From NCBI RefSeq assembly GCF_036518555.1, contig NZ_DATDMY010000022.1, positions 1-51,905 on the forward strand: a stretch of 51,905 nucleotides of DNA, written 5' to 3'. The DNA is from Dokdonella_A sp036518555. GTDB taxonomy: Bacteria; Pseudomonadota; Gammaproteobacteria; Xanthomonadales; Rhodanobacteraceae. Below the pieces are notes generated by a model. That model ran no database searches and was not told the origin of the DNA. It saw only the letters and a program-made list of their open reading frames with translations. Of the stretch, positions 9,137 through 17,397 are shown one piece after another. Numbering within the stretch: the stretch's first letter is position 1; each line of letters starts with the position of its first letter. The translations under genes were made by a program, and so were the position numbers.

Positions 9137-9242
9137 CGGTTGATCAGGTACGCCAGCAATAGACCGTTCGGACGGGAATCAGCTTACACCGGTTCAGGTC
9201 GTCGCAAGTTGACCTGCCTCAACGGGCAACGTCAAGGCCCCA

Positions 9243-9659
9243 CTATGCATTGCTGACAGTCTTGGAGTTTCGCCGCCGTCCAGAATATACGGCGGCTTGC
9301 CAACGGGCTACGTCCAATGCGCGTGCGAACGACCCACGGCGTCCTGAGATGTCGAACACCTCAACTTCCACTCGCTCCTGCGATAACGCCTTGCGGAAAG
9401 ACGCCGGCGTCGCAAAGCCCAATTCCTTCCACAATGCCGACGGCGGAACGAATTCACCATAGCGATCGGTCAGACGCGACTCGAATTCTTCGACAAGCTC
9501 GGGCATCGCGGGGTCCGTCGGCTCTTCATCGATCACGCGAAGGGATCGGCGTGCGCACGGTAGACGCATCGACTTGCGGAGACAAGGCCAACGGGGCGTA
9601 TGAGAGAACGCCGCCGCGAAGGTAGCAAGAAGCGCAAGCGTGAACTGGTCAGCTGGCAA
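9243..9659 (-). CDS. Conserved partner of XRE regulator, function unknown
   Basis: This frame has 138 residues. The convincing part is the C-terminal half (from about residue 50), with FESRLTDRYGEFVPPSALWK and VEVFDISGRRGSFARALDVA, which looks like a small alpha/beta or winged-helix domain of the kind seen in plasmid and island proteins paired with XRE regulators. The first 45 residues look less conserved, and the start may lie further in. It overlaps the end of the XRE gene by 11 bp, implying translational coupling. No signal peptide or catalytic motif is visible. A DNA-binding accessory role is only a guess. Confidence 0.6.
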   Translation of the reverse strand: MPADQFTLALLATFAAAFSHTPRWPCLRKSMRLPCARRSLRVIDEEPTDPAMPELVEEFESRLTDRYGEFVPPSALWKELGFATPASFRKALSQERVEVEVFDISGRRGSFARALDVARWQAAVYSGRRRNSKTVSNA

Positions 9660-9939
9660 CCCGGCGCGTGAGCGCGGTCAACTCCCTGCGCACGCGGGCG
9701 ATCAAGGCGTCGACCTCACTGGCACTCCCGCCCGTATACGACAGGGTCAATAGGGTAAGCGGATGTATGCCGAGAACATCGCAAATATCCGCGAGTTTGT
9801 TGAGTGTTGGGCTCTTCAGGCCGCGCTCGAGCGTGCTCATGTACGTGCGGCTGGACACATCGGCAAACGCCTCCTGGCTCAGGCCGCGCGATTTGCGGGC
9901 CATCTTGAGCGCTGCAGGAAGGGATCGCTTGCTCGGCAT
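9649..9939 (-). CDS. XRE-family helix-turn-helix regulator
   Basis: This 96-residue cytoplasmic protein has an HTH_3 domain covering residues 8-65 (ALKMARKSRGLSQEAFADVS, then STLERGLKSPTLNKLADICD). The C-terminal 30 residues look helical and may dimerise. It is divergent from the SseB-type operon. The 16-bp perfect palindrome at 9949-9964, ten bases upstream of its start and just behind the promoter of that operon, is the obvious candidate operator. It overlaps the downstream partner gene. Confidence 0.85.
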   Translation of the reverse strand: MPSKRSLPAALKMARKSRGLSQEAFADVSSRTYMSTLERGLKSPTLNKLADICDVLGIHPLTLLTLSYTGGSASEVDALIARVRRELTALTRRVAS

Positions 9940-9948
9940 CCGTGAACT

Positions 9949-9964
9949 TCCGGGAATTCCCGGA
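9949..9964. promoter_or_regulatory. 16-bp perfect palindrome, candidate XRE operator
   Basis: TCCGGGAATTCCCGGA is identical to its own reverse complement. It lies between the XRE gene start (9939) and the -35 of the divergent promoter (9975). Position and symmetry fit a dimeric repressor site controlling both directions. The link to the XRE protein is inferred. Confidence 0.65.
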
Positions 9965-9974
9965 TGAAAGCCGA

Positions 9975-10003
9975 TTGAGCCCTATGGGACTACAATCTAT
10001 AGT
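9975..10003 (+). promoter_or_regulatory. Strong sigma70-type promoter of three-gene operon
   Basis: TTGAGC (9975-9980) and TATAGT (9998-10003) are separated by exactly 17 bp. Transcription would start near 10010 and read into the unknown-unknown-sseB operon. An AAGGAG follows at 10013-10018, but no ATG lies at a normal distance from it, leaving the first gene's start uncertain. Confidence 0.7.
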
Positions 10004-10078
10004 GTTCATTTGAAGGAGCTGGCGCGGCAGGAACACCGAGATCGTCGATATGGCCGGATCGAGTGGCGGCAAACCTGC

Positions 10079-10903
10079 ATGCCGAAATCACCTGTAGTCG
10101 AGCAAGGCTGTCCTTCCGACGTGGAGGAGCTCGGCGTCTTTGTCGCCATGGCCTTGCTCTCCACGCTCCAGGCCGGCGCCGACACTGGATTTCGCCGCGT
10201 ATCGCCATACCCCGGGCTGGGTCCACGACTCGCGCCGCATCGGGCTCTCCGCCATCGATTGCTGCTGACGCTATTGCGTGCGGGCGTCTTGGAGCCGGTT
10301 CGATCTCGAGGCCGCTGCGACAACGCGGCCACCGACGCGACGTGGGCAGACGTGAGCTTCGAAGATGCCGACTGGTACATCGTGTGGGATGAGTTGACTC
10401 GGAGCAGCCTTCCGCTGCGGCTACGAGCCTACCTCGACACCTTCGCCTCGACACCGCGCACACGGGAAGTGCTCGGCGACACTTGGCAGGCTCTCGGTGT
10501 TGCCGAATGCCTTGCCTTTGGTGAGTACGCACTGTCTTCCCACAACCTCAATCCAAGCCTGGCGACCGCGGCGGCGGCGGTGCTCCCGCCCATCCTCGCG
10601 CAGCAGTCGATCGGACAAGGCTGCGCGCTGATGTGGAGCGCCGCCAAGAACGTCGCCGCTTGGTTCCTGCGTCATGGAGGGAGCGGCCAAGCGGCGGCAG
10701 AACGCGAGTTCGCTCGCTCGATGCACACGATGTGCGATCGCGCCGGCCTGGATCGGCCGATTGCGATGTTCAGTCGCCATGTGGCGATTCCGTTGAGCAC
10801 GTTTGCGACCAATTTCGTCTGGACAAGTCGTTTGGGTGATGCCTATTGGACATCGCCTGTATCTGAGTCCGTGCTGGAGCACGCGCGACCGCATGCTGAC
10901 TAG
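10079..10903 (+). CDS. Unrecognised protein, first gene of SseB-type operon
   Basis: From the ATG at 10079 the protein has 274 residues. The frame is open back to a TTG at 10010, which would be nearly leaderless. I do not recognise the family. It is soluble, with no signal peptide, rich in Trp (DADWYIVWDEL near residue 100) and mostly helical after residue 130 (LATAAAAVLPPILAQQSIGQ). It is followed 23 bp later by the second unknown gene. Codon use looks less GC-biased than in the chromosomal genes further right, which suits horizontal acquisition. It could be an effector-like or structural protein of an island system; no function is claimed. Confidence 0.65.
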   Translation: MPKSPVVEQGCPSDVEELGVFVAMALLSTLQAGADTGFRRVSPYPGLGPRLAPHRALRHRLLLTLLRAGVLEPVRSRGRCDNAATDATWADVSFEDADWYIVWDELTRSSLPLRLRAYLDTFASTPRTREVLGDTWQALGVAECLAFGEYALSSHNLNPSLATAAAAVLPPILAQQSIGQGCALMWSAAKNVAAWFLRHGGSGQAAAEREFARSMHTMCDRAGLDRPIAMFSRHVAIPLSTFATNFVWTSRLGDAYWTSPVSESVLEHARPHAD

Positions 10904-10926
10904 CCGATCGCGATGCCGGAGGAATC

Positions 10927-11580
10927 ATGCTGAAGTGGAGCGAGTACTCGCAGGATGGCGTCTTGTTCGAGGCGTACCTGCCTGGCCATGAGTTGGAGGA
11001 CCAGCAATGGCTGATTCGCGCCAGTCGAGACGGCGTGCTGCTCGCGGAGCGGCGGATCGAGTTGACATGGGTGCCGCGCTTTGGGCCGGATGCGGGTGAC
11101 GTGGCTCAGATCGAGGCAGCACTCGACGCGATGCTCAAGGCGCTCTCTTCCGGTCGACTGGACGCTTCCCCCGACGGCCGTAGAGTTTCCTACGAGCCCG
11201 TTCATCCGCATCTGAAAGAAAACAATCCAGTCAACGCCGCTCTAGCGCATGGCGCGCTCGAGGACTACGGCAACGCGGCAAAGGTGTTGGATCTCGATGA
11301 GTCGATGTGCCGGGCCTTCGGCGGGCTACCCGCAGGTCTACCTATCGCCGGCACACTGCCCATGATGGTTACCAACGCGATGAGGGAGCGAATGGTGGCA
11401 GTTGGAAATGTATTCGACCAACTTCGGTCGCTGAAAGATCCATTTCGCAGAAGGCACTTCATATCGCAACTCGCTGCGGAGATGAGCGCGGGACGTCTCG
11501 ACGGAGTCCGAGCGCTGAGCGACGAACTGACACGCGAGCACACCACGGGGGGCGAAGAGTCCAATGAGGAGCCCCGTTGA
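10927..11580 (+). CDS. Unrecognised protein, second gene of SseB-type operon
   Basis: This 217-residue soluble protein is preceded by GGAGG at 10919-10923, supporting the ATG at 10927. The N-terminal half looks like a beta-rich domain (SQDGVLFEAYLPGHELEDQQ, then a WVPRFGPDAGDVAQIEAALD turn-helix). The C-terminal half is helical and charged (RSLKDPFRRRHFISQLAAEM). No family is recognised. Its stop overlaps the ATG of the SseB-domain gene by one base (TGATG at 11578-11582), so the products are probably made in balanced amounts and may interact. Confidence 0.7.
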   Translation: MLKWSEYSQDGVLFEAYLPGHELEDQQWLIRASRDGVLLAERRIELTWVPRFGPDAGDVAQIEAALDAMLKALSSGRLDASPDGRRVSYEPVHPHLKENNPVNAALAHGALEDYGNAAKVLDLDESMCRAFGGLPAGLPIAGTLPMMVTNAMRERMVAVGNVFDQLRSLKDPFRRRHFISQLAAEMSAGRLDGVRALSDELTREHTTGGEESNEEPR

Positions 11581-12332
11581 TGCCAGGCCTGTCCGAACTC
11601 GAACACCTGCTAGAGCAGGCGACAAAAGAGCCCGGCTGGCGGCCGGCGTTCTATCGCCATTTGCTGGATGCGGAGATCTTGGCGCTCGTTTCAGCGCCTA
11701 CCTTGCGCGGGAGCGGAACCCTTCCAGCAGGAACGCGTCTTGCTCTCGCCCATCTTCTTCGGGAGGACGGCACCTGGGTGGCGCCATTCTTCACGTCTCC
11801 GGCCAGGATCCAGCAAAGGGCACTGCAGGTAAGTCATTGCGTCGCAATGACGGGGCGTGAGTTCTTCGAGGCCACCCGAGGTTCGCCGTTGCACCTGAAT
11901 CCCAATTGCGAGTTCGGACGGGAGTTCGTGCCTTGGGAGGTCGAAGCATTGCTCAAACACGGCTCGTTATGCGTGACGCCGGATCACGAGATTCTGTCGG
12001 TGATCCGTCTCGTTCAGTGGGAACCTCTCGACGATCTACCTCCGATGGCTAAGTCGCTTCGAATCCTGTACGCCACGCACCCGATCGTGAGCGCTGCATA
12101 CCTGGTCAAGTATCAATGTTCTGACCAGCCAAGTCGCTCGAGTTGGTTGATTGGTGTGGTTGCCGCGTACGTTGACGAGATGATCTTTCGGGATACCGCC
12201 ACGGTGTTGTATGACATCGATCCAGGAATAGTAATCGACGCAATCCCCCTCGATGTGGCGGACGGCGCGATCGGGCAGGCGATATCGGATAAGGTCCTCC
12301 CGTTCTACCGTCGCCTAGATGCTTTGCACTGA
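11580..12332 (+). CDS. SseB-domain protein
   Basis: This 250-residue protein has an N-terminal SseB-type domain of about 115 residues (LEHLLEQATKEPGWRPAFYR; later PFFTSPARIQQ and EFGREFVPWEVEALL) and a C-terminal domain of about 110 residues resembling the SseB C-terminal region. SseB was named for enhanced serine sensitivity in E. coli, and related domains also occur near polymorphic toxin loci. The true activity is unclear. The ATG at 11580 is preferred over the TTG at 11577 because it gives the one-base stop-start overlap. It is the last gene before the degenerate region. Confidence 0.75.
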   Translation: MPGLSELEHLLEQATKEPGWRPAFYRHLLDAEILALVSAPTLRGSGTLPAGTRLALAHLLREDGTWVAPFFTSPARIQQRALQVSHCVAMTGREFFEATRGSPLHLNPNCEFGREFVPWEVEALLKHGSLCVTPDHEILSVIRLVQWEPLDDLPPMAKSLRILYATHPIVSAAYLVKYQCSDQPSRSSWLIGVVAAYVDEMIFRDTATVLYDIDPGIVIDAIPLDVADGAIGQAISDKVLPFYRRLDALH

Positions 12333-12337
12333 CGCGG

Positions 12338-12379
12338 TGGTGCAATTTGACCCGACCACGAATGGCGCAGTTTGAGCGG
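12338..12379. repeat. Two imperfect 17-bp direct repeats, possible IS end remnant
   Basis: TGGTGCAATTTGACCCG (12338) and TGGCGCAGTTTGAGCGG (12363) are spaced 25 bp apart. Tandem short repeats of this kind occur at the ends of IS21-like elements. No transposase is nearby, so this is only a weak indication. It lies directly between the SseB-type operon and the first thioredoxin fragment. Confidence 0.3.
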
Positions 12380-12388
12380 CCATCAGGG

Positions 12389-12461
12389 ACAGGTGCAGGC
12401 GACGCAGATGGGTCTCGTCTCGAAGTCGCAGCTCACCAGGGTCATCGACGCCGCGCTATGA
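12389..12461 (+). pseudogene. Thioredoxin 3' fragment, copy 1
   Basis: About 73 bp encode the last residues of a thioredoxin-type protein (QVQATQMGLVSKSQL) and a stop at 12459-12461. The sequence is nearly identical to the 3' ends at 14116-14189 and 17700-17755. No 5' part is present. It overlaps, on the opposite strand, the 3' end of the beta-helix gene ending at 12442. Confidence 0.85.
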
Positions 12462-13881
12462 GGTGGGCTGGCGCCTCTTCGAATGCGTCGAAGAAGATGG
12501 CGTCGGGCTGGAGCTCGAAGGCGCCGATGTCGGCTGTGCCTCCAACGACGCGCGGAGCACCGCGCTGGTCGTAGTGCAGATACTGCGTATTGTTTCCCGC
12601 ATCAATCGCGGGGCTGCCCGGAAGAAGCGCGTGCGTCGGCGTCGTGCCGCCGTTGCCCGAGAGTGGTGCGAGCAAGGGATCCGCTTGCAGGGTGTCCGGC
12701 GGCAGCGGCTTGTTCGAAGCGACGACGAGATTGCCGAAACCGACGACCTGCGCCGTCCAGTCCGTCTCGCACAGATCCGCATCGACGCCGGCGATCGTAT
12801 TGTTCGCGATGATCGAACTGCGGAGGCTGACGTATTCTTCGCCGCCGAATGCGAAGACACCACCGCAACTTGGCCCGAACTCTTCCGCTTCAGCGGTGTT
12901 GAACGCGATCGTACTGTTCCAGATCTTGAGCAGCGAATCCGTGCTGACGAGACCGCCCGCGCCCGTGTGCGCGGCATTATTGGAGATCGTGCTTTGCACG
13001 ATTTCCGACTCGACGAATGGGCCATCGATGAAGCCGAGCACCGCACCACCTCCCATGTGGGCATAGTTGTCGCTGATCGTCGAGTTTCGAATATAGGCGG
13101 CATCCGCTACGAGGCCGCCGCCGAAGTTCACGCTCGCGTTGTTCTGCCTGCCGACCGTCGAGTTGGCGGACACCGAGCTGCCGGAAAGTACGAGGAAGCC
13201 GTTGACGTAAAGACCGCCGCCCACGGTGAAATCGCTCTCGGTTCCCGCAACGACCGCGTTGTCCTCGATGACCGCGCCATAAAGGGTCGCGTCGCCCACC
13301 ACGTAGATGCCGCCGCCGAGGACGTTTGCCGGTAGAGGCGAAATGGATTCGGCGACGCAATTGCGCACGGTCATGCCAAAGCTCAAGAGATCGCCACGGG
13401 TATAGATGCATCCACCGACCGTGAAGTAATCGTCGGTTGCATGACGCCCATGCTCGATGATGACGCCATCCAGCTCCAGCGTGCCGCCGCCCATGTGACG
13501 GATGACGCTGCTGTTGCCCGCGCCCGATATCGTGACCCCCGCGCCGGAGAGCGTGACGTTGGCCTGGGCGCTCGACAATGCGCCCGTGGTCAGCGTAATC
13601 GTGCTGCAGGTCAGCTGACTCAGATCGATCCAGTCGTCGGCGGCCGCTACCGCGAGCGTATCGCGCAAACTCCCCGGACCATGATCGTCGCAATTGGTGA
13701 CGGTGAGCCACGCCGGATGGCCTGCCGGAGGTGCGGCGCCGGCGAACGCGCCGTGGCACAACGCTGTGGCCACGCCGAGGGCAATCTGGCGCGCACGCAA
13801 CCAAGCGATGCCGCCGGAGGCACGGCCCGACACTCGCGGACACGGTGTACCAGGGGCCCTGGAAATTTCGAAGCGATTCAT
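12442..13881 (-). CDS. Secreted beta-helix protein with choice-of-anchor Q domain
   Basis: The protein has 479 residues with an N-terminal export signal (QIALGVATALCHGAFAGAA, about residues 32-50). The early segment VTNCDDHGPGSLRDTLAVAA is the usual start of this beta-helix class. Successive turns such as RNSTISDNYAHMGGGAVLGF follow. The C-terminal module (ADPLLAPLSGNGGTTPTHAL, SPAIDAGNNTQ, DIGAFELQ) matches the choice-of-anchor Q domain. It then carries the window's recurrent tail as DAIFFDAFEE, followed by ten extra residues read antisense from the adjoining thioredoxin fragment, so the natural stop appears to have been lost. It is probably surface-exposed or secreted. Confidence 0.85.
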   Translation of the reverse strand: MNRFEISRAPGTPCPRVSGRASGGIAWLRARQIALGVATALCHGAFAGAAPPAGHPAWLTVTNCDDHGPGSLRDTLAVAAADDWIDLSQLTCSTITLTTGALSSAQANVTLSGAGVTISGAGNSSVIRHMGGGTLELDGVIIEHGRHATDDYFTVGGCIYTRGDLLSFGMTVRNCVAESISPLPANVLGGGIYVVGDATLYGAVIEDNAVVAGTESDFTVGGGLYVNGFLVLSGSSVSANSTVGRQNNASVNFGGGLVADAAYIRNSTISDNYAHMGGGAVLGFIDGPFVESEIVQSTISNNAAHTGAGGLVSTDSLLKIWNSTIAFNTAEAEEFGPSCGGVFAFGGEEYVSLRSSIIANNTIAGVDADLCETDWTAQVVGFGNLVVASNKPLPPDTLQADPLLAPLSGNGGTTPTHALLPGSPAIDAGNNTQYLHYDQRGAPRVVGGTADIGAFELQPDAIFFDAFEEAPAHLIARRR

Positions 13882-13919
13882 GCAGCCCTCCGTGCCGGCC
13901 GTCAGTATAGTGAATTACA

Positions 13920-14189
13920 TAAGCCCGCATTCTTCACCATCACCGACGCAACCTTCGCCAATGACGTCCAACAGTCGACAACGCCGGTGCTCGCGCAGCT
14001 CGCGGCGACTACGGCGGCCGCGTGAAGGTCGCCAAGCTCGAGATCGACCACAACCCGAAGACCGCGCTCGCCTACGGCGTGCGCTCGGCGCCGACGATGC
14101 TGCTGTTCAAGGGCGGCCAGGTGCAGGCGACGCAGATGGGCCTCGTCTCGAAGTCGCAGCTCGTCAAGGTCATCGACGCCGCATTGTGA
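13920..14189 (+). pseudogene. Thioredoxin pseudogene with active site deleted, copy 2
   Basis: The longest copy. The 5' end encodes FTITDATFAN and STTPVLAQLA, and the 3' end encodes VKVAKLEIDHNPKTALAYGV, SAPTMLLFKGGQVQA and a stop at 14187-14189. Compared with the copy at 19462, the segment for the DFWAxWCGPC active site is missing, and the 5' and 3' parts are in different frames. It cannot make an active thioredoxin. A small membrane-protein gene starts 20 bp downstream. Confidence 0.85.
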
Positions 14190-14208
14190 GACGATCGTTC
14201 GCTATCGC

Positions 14209-14675
14209 ATGAACACACCTTCCGAAAGCCGCGCCACTCAGGCGTTCAAGTACGCGCGCACGATCGTCGGGCTGCTCGTCTTCGTTGCCGTGGCGCGGGT
14301 TGTCGTCGACAACCAGCGCTACCTCAATCACAGCGTCCGCCTCACCGGATCGCGTGCCGGCGCGGAGATCGACGGCATCGTCGCGGCGCTCGATGGCGAA
14401 AAGATCGAGGAACCGCGCACCACCAAAGCCCAAGCGACAGTGGTCATCATCCGCGGTGCGTTCCGTCGACGGGCGGGGCCGATCACGGTCGTCGACATGG
14501 ATCGCCGGCTCGCGGCGCAGGGCTGGACCCCCGGCAAGCGTGTGCGTGCGGACGAGCGTCTCTATAGCAAGGGCGATAACGTCGCCAGGATCACGGAAGG
14601 CAGTACGCCTGCAGACTATTCCGTTTCCATCGAATGGGGCAACGCGAACGTGATGTGCGAGCGCCGGCAGGAAAC
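14209..14675 (+). CDS. Small membrane-anchored protein, 3' end fused to IS remnant
   Basis: From the ATG at 14209 the first 155 residues look like a native protein: a membrane helix at residues 15-33 (ARTIVGLLVFVAVARVVVDN) followed by a soluble domain (ITVVDMDRRLAAQGWTPGKR, ADYSVSIEWGNANVMCERRQ). No family is recognised. The frame continues without a stop through AAAGGGGACGGAGT into a transposase fragment and ends only at 15045, so the natural C-terminus has been replaced. The gene may originally have followed the intact thioredoxin gene in an operon, since pseudogene copy 2 ends 20 bp upstream. Confidence 0.55.
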
Positions 14676-14689
14676 AAAGGGGACGGAGT
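14676..14689 (+). repeat. AAAGGGGACGGAGT junction motif, copy 1
   Basis: This 14-bp motif lies exactly where the membrane-protein frame passes into the transposase remnant. Identical copies are at 17663 and 19409, also at junctions. It resembles the GGGGACGG-type motifs that flank Y1/REP-associated transposase genes; that comparison is from memory. Confidence 0.7.
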
Positions 14690-15045
14690 CTGAGGTTTCC
14701 CCACAATTCCGACTTGCCAGAAAACGACGTGCAGGGTGGATAGTCGGAAAAACCTTGCATGACGAGGTGGTGGTCATCTATGCGCGTCGCATGCAGATCG
14801 AGCAGAGCTTCCGTGACCTGAAGCCGCATCGCCATGGCGTTGGCTTCGAGGACTCGCTGACCCGCACGCGCGAGCGACTGGCCCAGTTGCTGCTGATCTT
14901 GGCGCTCGCGACCTTCGTGGCATGGATGATTGCCCGTACTGCTCGTCGCGAAGTACTCGTTGCCGCCACTGCGACGCTGGTTCGATCAACTCGCGCGGGC
15001 GTACTGTCGTGGCATCGTATCGGTTGGCGGCTCTTGCGCGAGTGA
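14690..15045 (+). pseudogene. IS4-family transposase C-terminal remnant
   Basis: The recognisable part encodes YARRMQIEQSFRDLKPHRHG and then SLTRTRERLAQLLLILALAT, the conserved C-terminal region of IS4-type DDE transposases around the Y-(2)-R-(3)-E-(6)-K signature. The N-terminal two thirds, including the first catalytic Asp residues, are absent. It is fused in frame to the upstream gene, and no terminal inverted repeats are visible. The next 125 bp (to 15170) include a short frame ending IRFGVKAIIHDGDALAGV before a stop, which looks like the tail of yet another lost gene. Confidence 0.75.
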
Positions 15046-15170
15046 CGATGGCGCATCGACATTCGCTTCGGCGTCAAGGCGATCATCCACGACGGCGATG
15101 CGCTTGCGGGCGTGTGAAAAGTGGGGAATCCTCCGAACCCGACCCACCTTCTTCCAACCGGTGGCAGAAA

Positions 15171-15195
15171 AGCGGCCGGCGTGATCGCCGGCCGC
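15171..15195 (-). terminator. Rho-independent terminator of Ig-like gene
   Basis: GCGGCCGGCG and CGCCGGCCGC form a 10-bp perfect stem around TGAT/ATCA. On the minus strand it is followed by TTTTCTG. It lies 25 bp beyond the stop of the gene ending at 15220, so it should terminate that transcript. Confidence 0.8.
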
Positions 15196-15219
15196 TTCGT
15201 CAATGCATGCTGACGCGCA

Positions 15220-16761
15220 CTAGTGGCTCGCGCTGACCGAAATCTCCCCGAGCAACTGCGTGGAATTTCCATGCGGGTAGAACCGGTAGCTGTAGGTCGT
15301 GCCTACGTCGAGGGGCGAACCCACGCTGCTCGATCCGAGGATCTCCAGCCCGAATTGCCATGGGCCGTTGTTGACCTTGCCCCAGAGATCGAGCGTCGCG
15401 TAGCCCGGCGCATTCCACGACAGCGTGAAGGAGCCGGTGGTTTGTCCCAGCGGGACGACGACGTGCGAAGGAGTGATGCGGAATGTCGGCTGCGCACCTT
15501 GCGTCGACGTCACCGAGAGCGATGTGAGAATGCCCGTGCTCGGGCAATTGGTCGCGGCCCCGTGCGCATAGAGGCGATAACCGTACGTCGTGTTCGGCGG
15601 CATCGGCACGCCGACGCTTCCGGAACCCGCGGTGACCAGGCCAGCGAACTGCCACGCGCCCGTGCCGACCTTGCCGCACCAGTCCACGCTCGAATAACCA
15701 GGAGCGTTCCAGCTGACGGTCGTCGAAGCGTTCGCGGCCCCGTAGGGAACCACCACGCTGCTCGGGCTCGCTGACATCGTGGGCTGCGGGCCACTCACCG
15801 CGCTGACGGTCAGGCTCGTCAAGAGATTCGTCGTCGTGCATGTTCCCGCCTGACCATGCGGATACAGGCGATACGCGTAGGTCGTTCCGGGTGTCATCGG
15901 CACGCCGACGTTGCCCGACTCGAGCGTCTGCAGGCCAGAGAACGCCCATGCGCCTCCATTGGTGCTGCCGCACCAGTCGAGTGTGCCGTATCCCGGCGCA
16001 TTCCACGTGACGGTCGTCGCCGAAGAAGCCATGCCCCAGGGCACCGTCACCGTGGCGGGGCTCGCGTGCATGCTCGGTGCGGCACCGGCCGTTGTATGGA
16101 CCACGACACTGGTGCTGTTGGATGTACTGTAGTGGTGCTGGAATGCATAGAACGTGTAGGTGGAGTTCGGCGACACGGCGAAGTTCGCCGAGCCGGCACC
16201 GACGTCATCCTTCCACACGATCAGGTTGCCTCCATCCTTCCGGTAAGCGATATCGGTGCGCCAGTTCGATGCCGTGCTGACGGCCGTCCAGCTCAGCGTG
16301 ACATTCGCGCTCGCATGCTGGTACGGAACGACCACGTTCTGACTGCTCACCGTGATCTGCGGTGGCGGCGGCGTGTCCGACGGTGGATAGCAAGTAGTCG
16401 ACGACTGGTTGACGCAACTGGTGTGCCGGATGGTGACGTAAGGTCCGGTGTTGACTCCGTACTGATACCCGCAAACATAGCCGTTCTGGGTGCTATCGAT
16501 CACCCATCCCGGTGGAGCCGTGAGCGGCAGGCACGCATTGGCCTGGGCACCGACCGGCGAATCGCTGTAACGCCAGATCACGTCGACGTTCGGAGTGATC
16601 ATGATGGGATTTCCACATGACGTCGGGTCCCAGGTTCTGTCGATCACGACATACCCGGATGGCACCGGCTGGCCATCGCAAATGTGGTCCATGGAACCCA
16701 ACGCGCTCGCGCCGGACGAGAAAAGAAAAAGAGCGAGCAGAACAAGTCTGGCAATCATCAT
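15220..16761 (-). CDS. Secreted protein with four Ig-like repeats
   Basis: This 513-residue protein has a signal peptide (ARLVLLALFLFSSGASALGS). The N-terminal 130 residues are Cys-containing and unrecognised (HICDGQPVPSGYVVIDRTWD). Four tandem beta-sandwich repeats of about 85-95 residues follow; the last three begin with PTMSASPSSVVVPYG-like strands, contain SWNAPGYxxxDxWG and end with a YRLYPHG-like strand. Repeats 2 and 3 also share a Cys pair. The fold is probably Ig/fibronectin-like, suggesting adhesion or carbohydrate binding outside the cell. Unlike other secreted proteins here it lacks the IFxDGF tail. AAGGAAG upstream supports the start at 16761. Confidence 0.75.
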   Translation of the reverse strand: MMIARLVLLALFLFSSGASALGSMDHICDGQPVPSGYVVIDRTWDPTSCGNPIMITPNVDVIWRYSDSPVGAQANACLPLTAPPGWVIDSTQNGYVCGYQYGVNTGPYVTIRHTSCVNQSSTTCYPPSDTPPPPQITVSSQNVVVPYQHASANVTLSWTAVSTASNWRTDIAYRKDGGNLIVWKDDVGAGSANFAVSPNSTYTFYAFQHHYSTSNSTSVVVHTTAGAAPSMHASPATVTVPWGMASSATTVTWNAPGYGTLDWCGSTNGGAWAFSGLQTLESGNVGVPMTPGTTYAYRLYPHGQAGTCTTTNLLTSLTVSAVSGPQPTMSASPSSVVVPYGAANASTTVSWNAPGYSSVDWCGKVGTGAWQFAGLVTAGSGSVGVPMPPNTTYGYRLYAHGAATNCPSTGILTSLSVTSTQGAQPTFRITPSHVVVPLGQTTGSFTLSWNAPGYATLDLWGKVNNGPWQFGLEILGSSSVGSPLDVGTTYSYRFYPHGNSTQLLGEISVSASH

Positions 16762-17397
16762 CGCTTCCTTGGATTGGTGGAAAACGGAACGGCAAGTACA
16801 AGCGGAAATTTCATTGCTTGGGCAGCGGAGCTCTCATGCAAGCGCGTCAAGCTCGATGACGCTGGGTGGGCTCGCGTGCCGGATGGGAGGACGCCTGGCG
16901 CGCACGACAAGCAGCGTGGCGCATTGCGCAAAAAGCACATGTGCCGTCCAGTTGACCCGGCAGTGCGGAAATTGCCATTCGAGAGCACGACGACCTATCG
17001 TCGGGCAGTGCGATCACTGGCGCGCGGGCCCGTAGCCATCGCTGATGGGAGTGCCCCGTGCGTCGTGGAGGTACGCCGAACCCGGTCTGCGTGCCCCGCC
17101 GGGAGCGGGGACGGTGAAATGCGCTATCCATTGCGCGGCAAGCCATGTCGATCCGGCATAGTGCGTTGGCGAATTGCCGCAGCGGCGATGCGCGCGCATG
17201 ACCCAACCTCCGTCCATGTAAGTGCGCGGATCATGCCGCAACGGACGCGCGTGTCAATCTATTTTCTGCGGTGGTATCCACTTGTATCACAGCGGCGCTG
17301 GAGCGGAGCAAGATAAAAACCGGGCAGGTTCATCCATCTCCGTCAATGATGACCTTGGCTTCCTCGCGCGCGCTCAGCGTCGAGGATCGCGACTGGC
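16762..17397. other. No convincing gene
   Basis: Several overlapping frames are open here but none has a recognisable product, good start site or protein-like composition. A short AT-richer patch lies near 17250-17290. The region leads into the hicBA remnant. Confidence 0.5.

Noticed and set aside
9181..9235. CueR/MerR-type operator for the cus operon
   Set aside because: TTGACG and an imperfect inverted repeat are present, but no good -10 lies at 19-20 bp, so it is mentioned only as a weak possibility.
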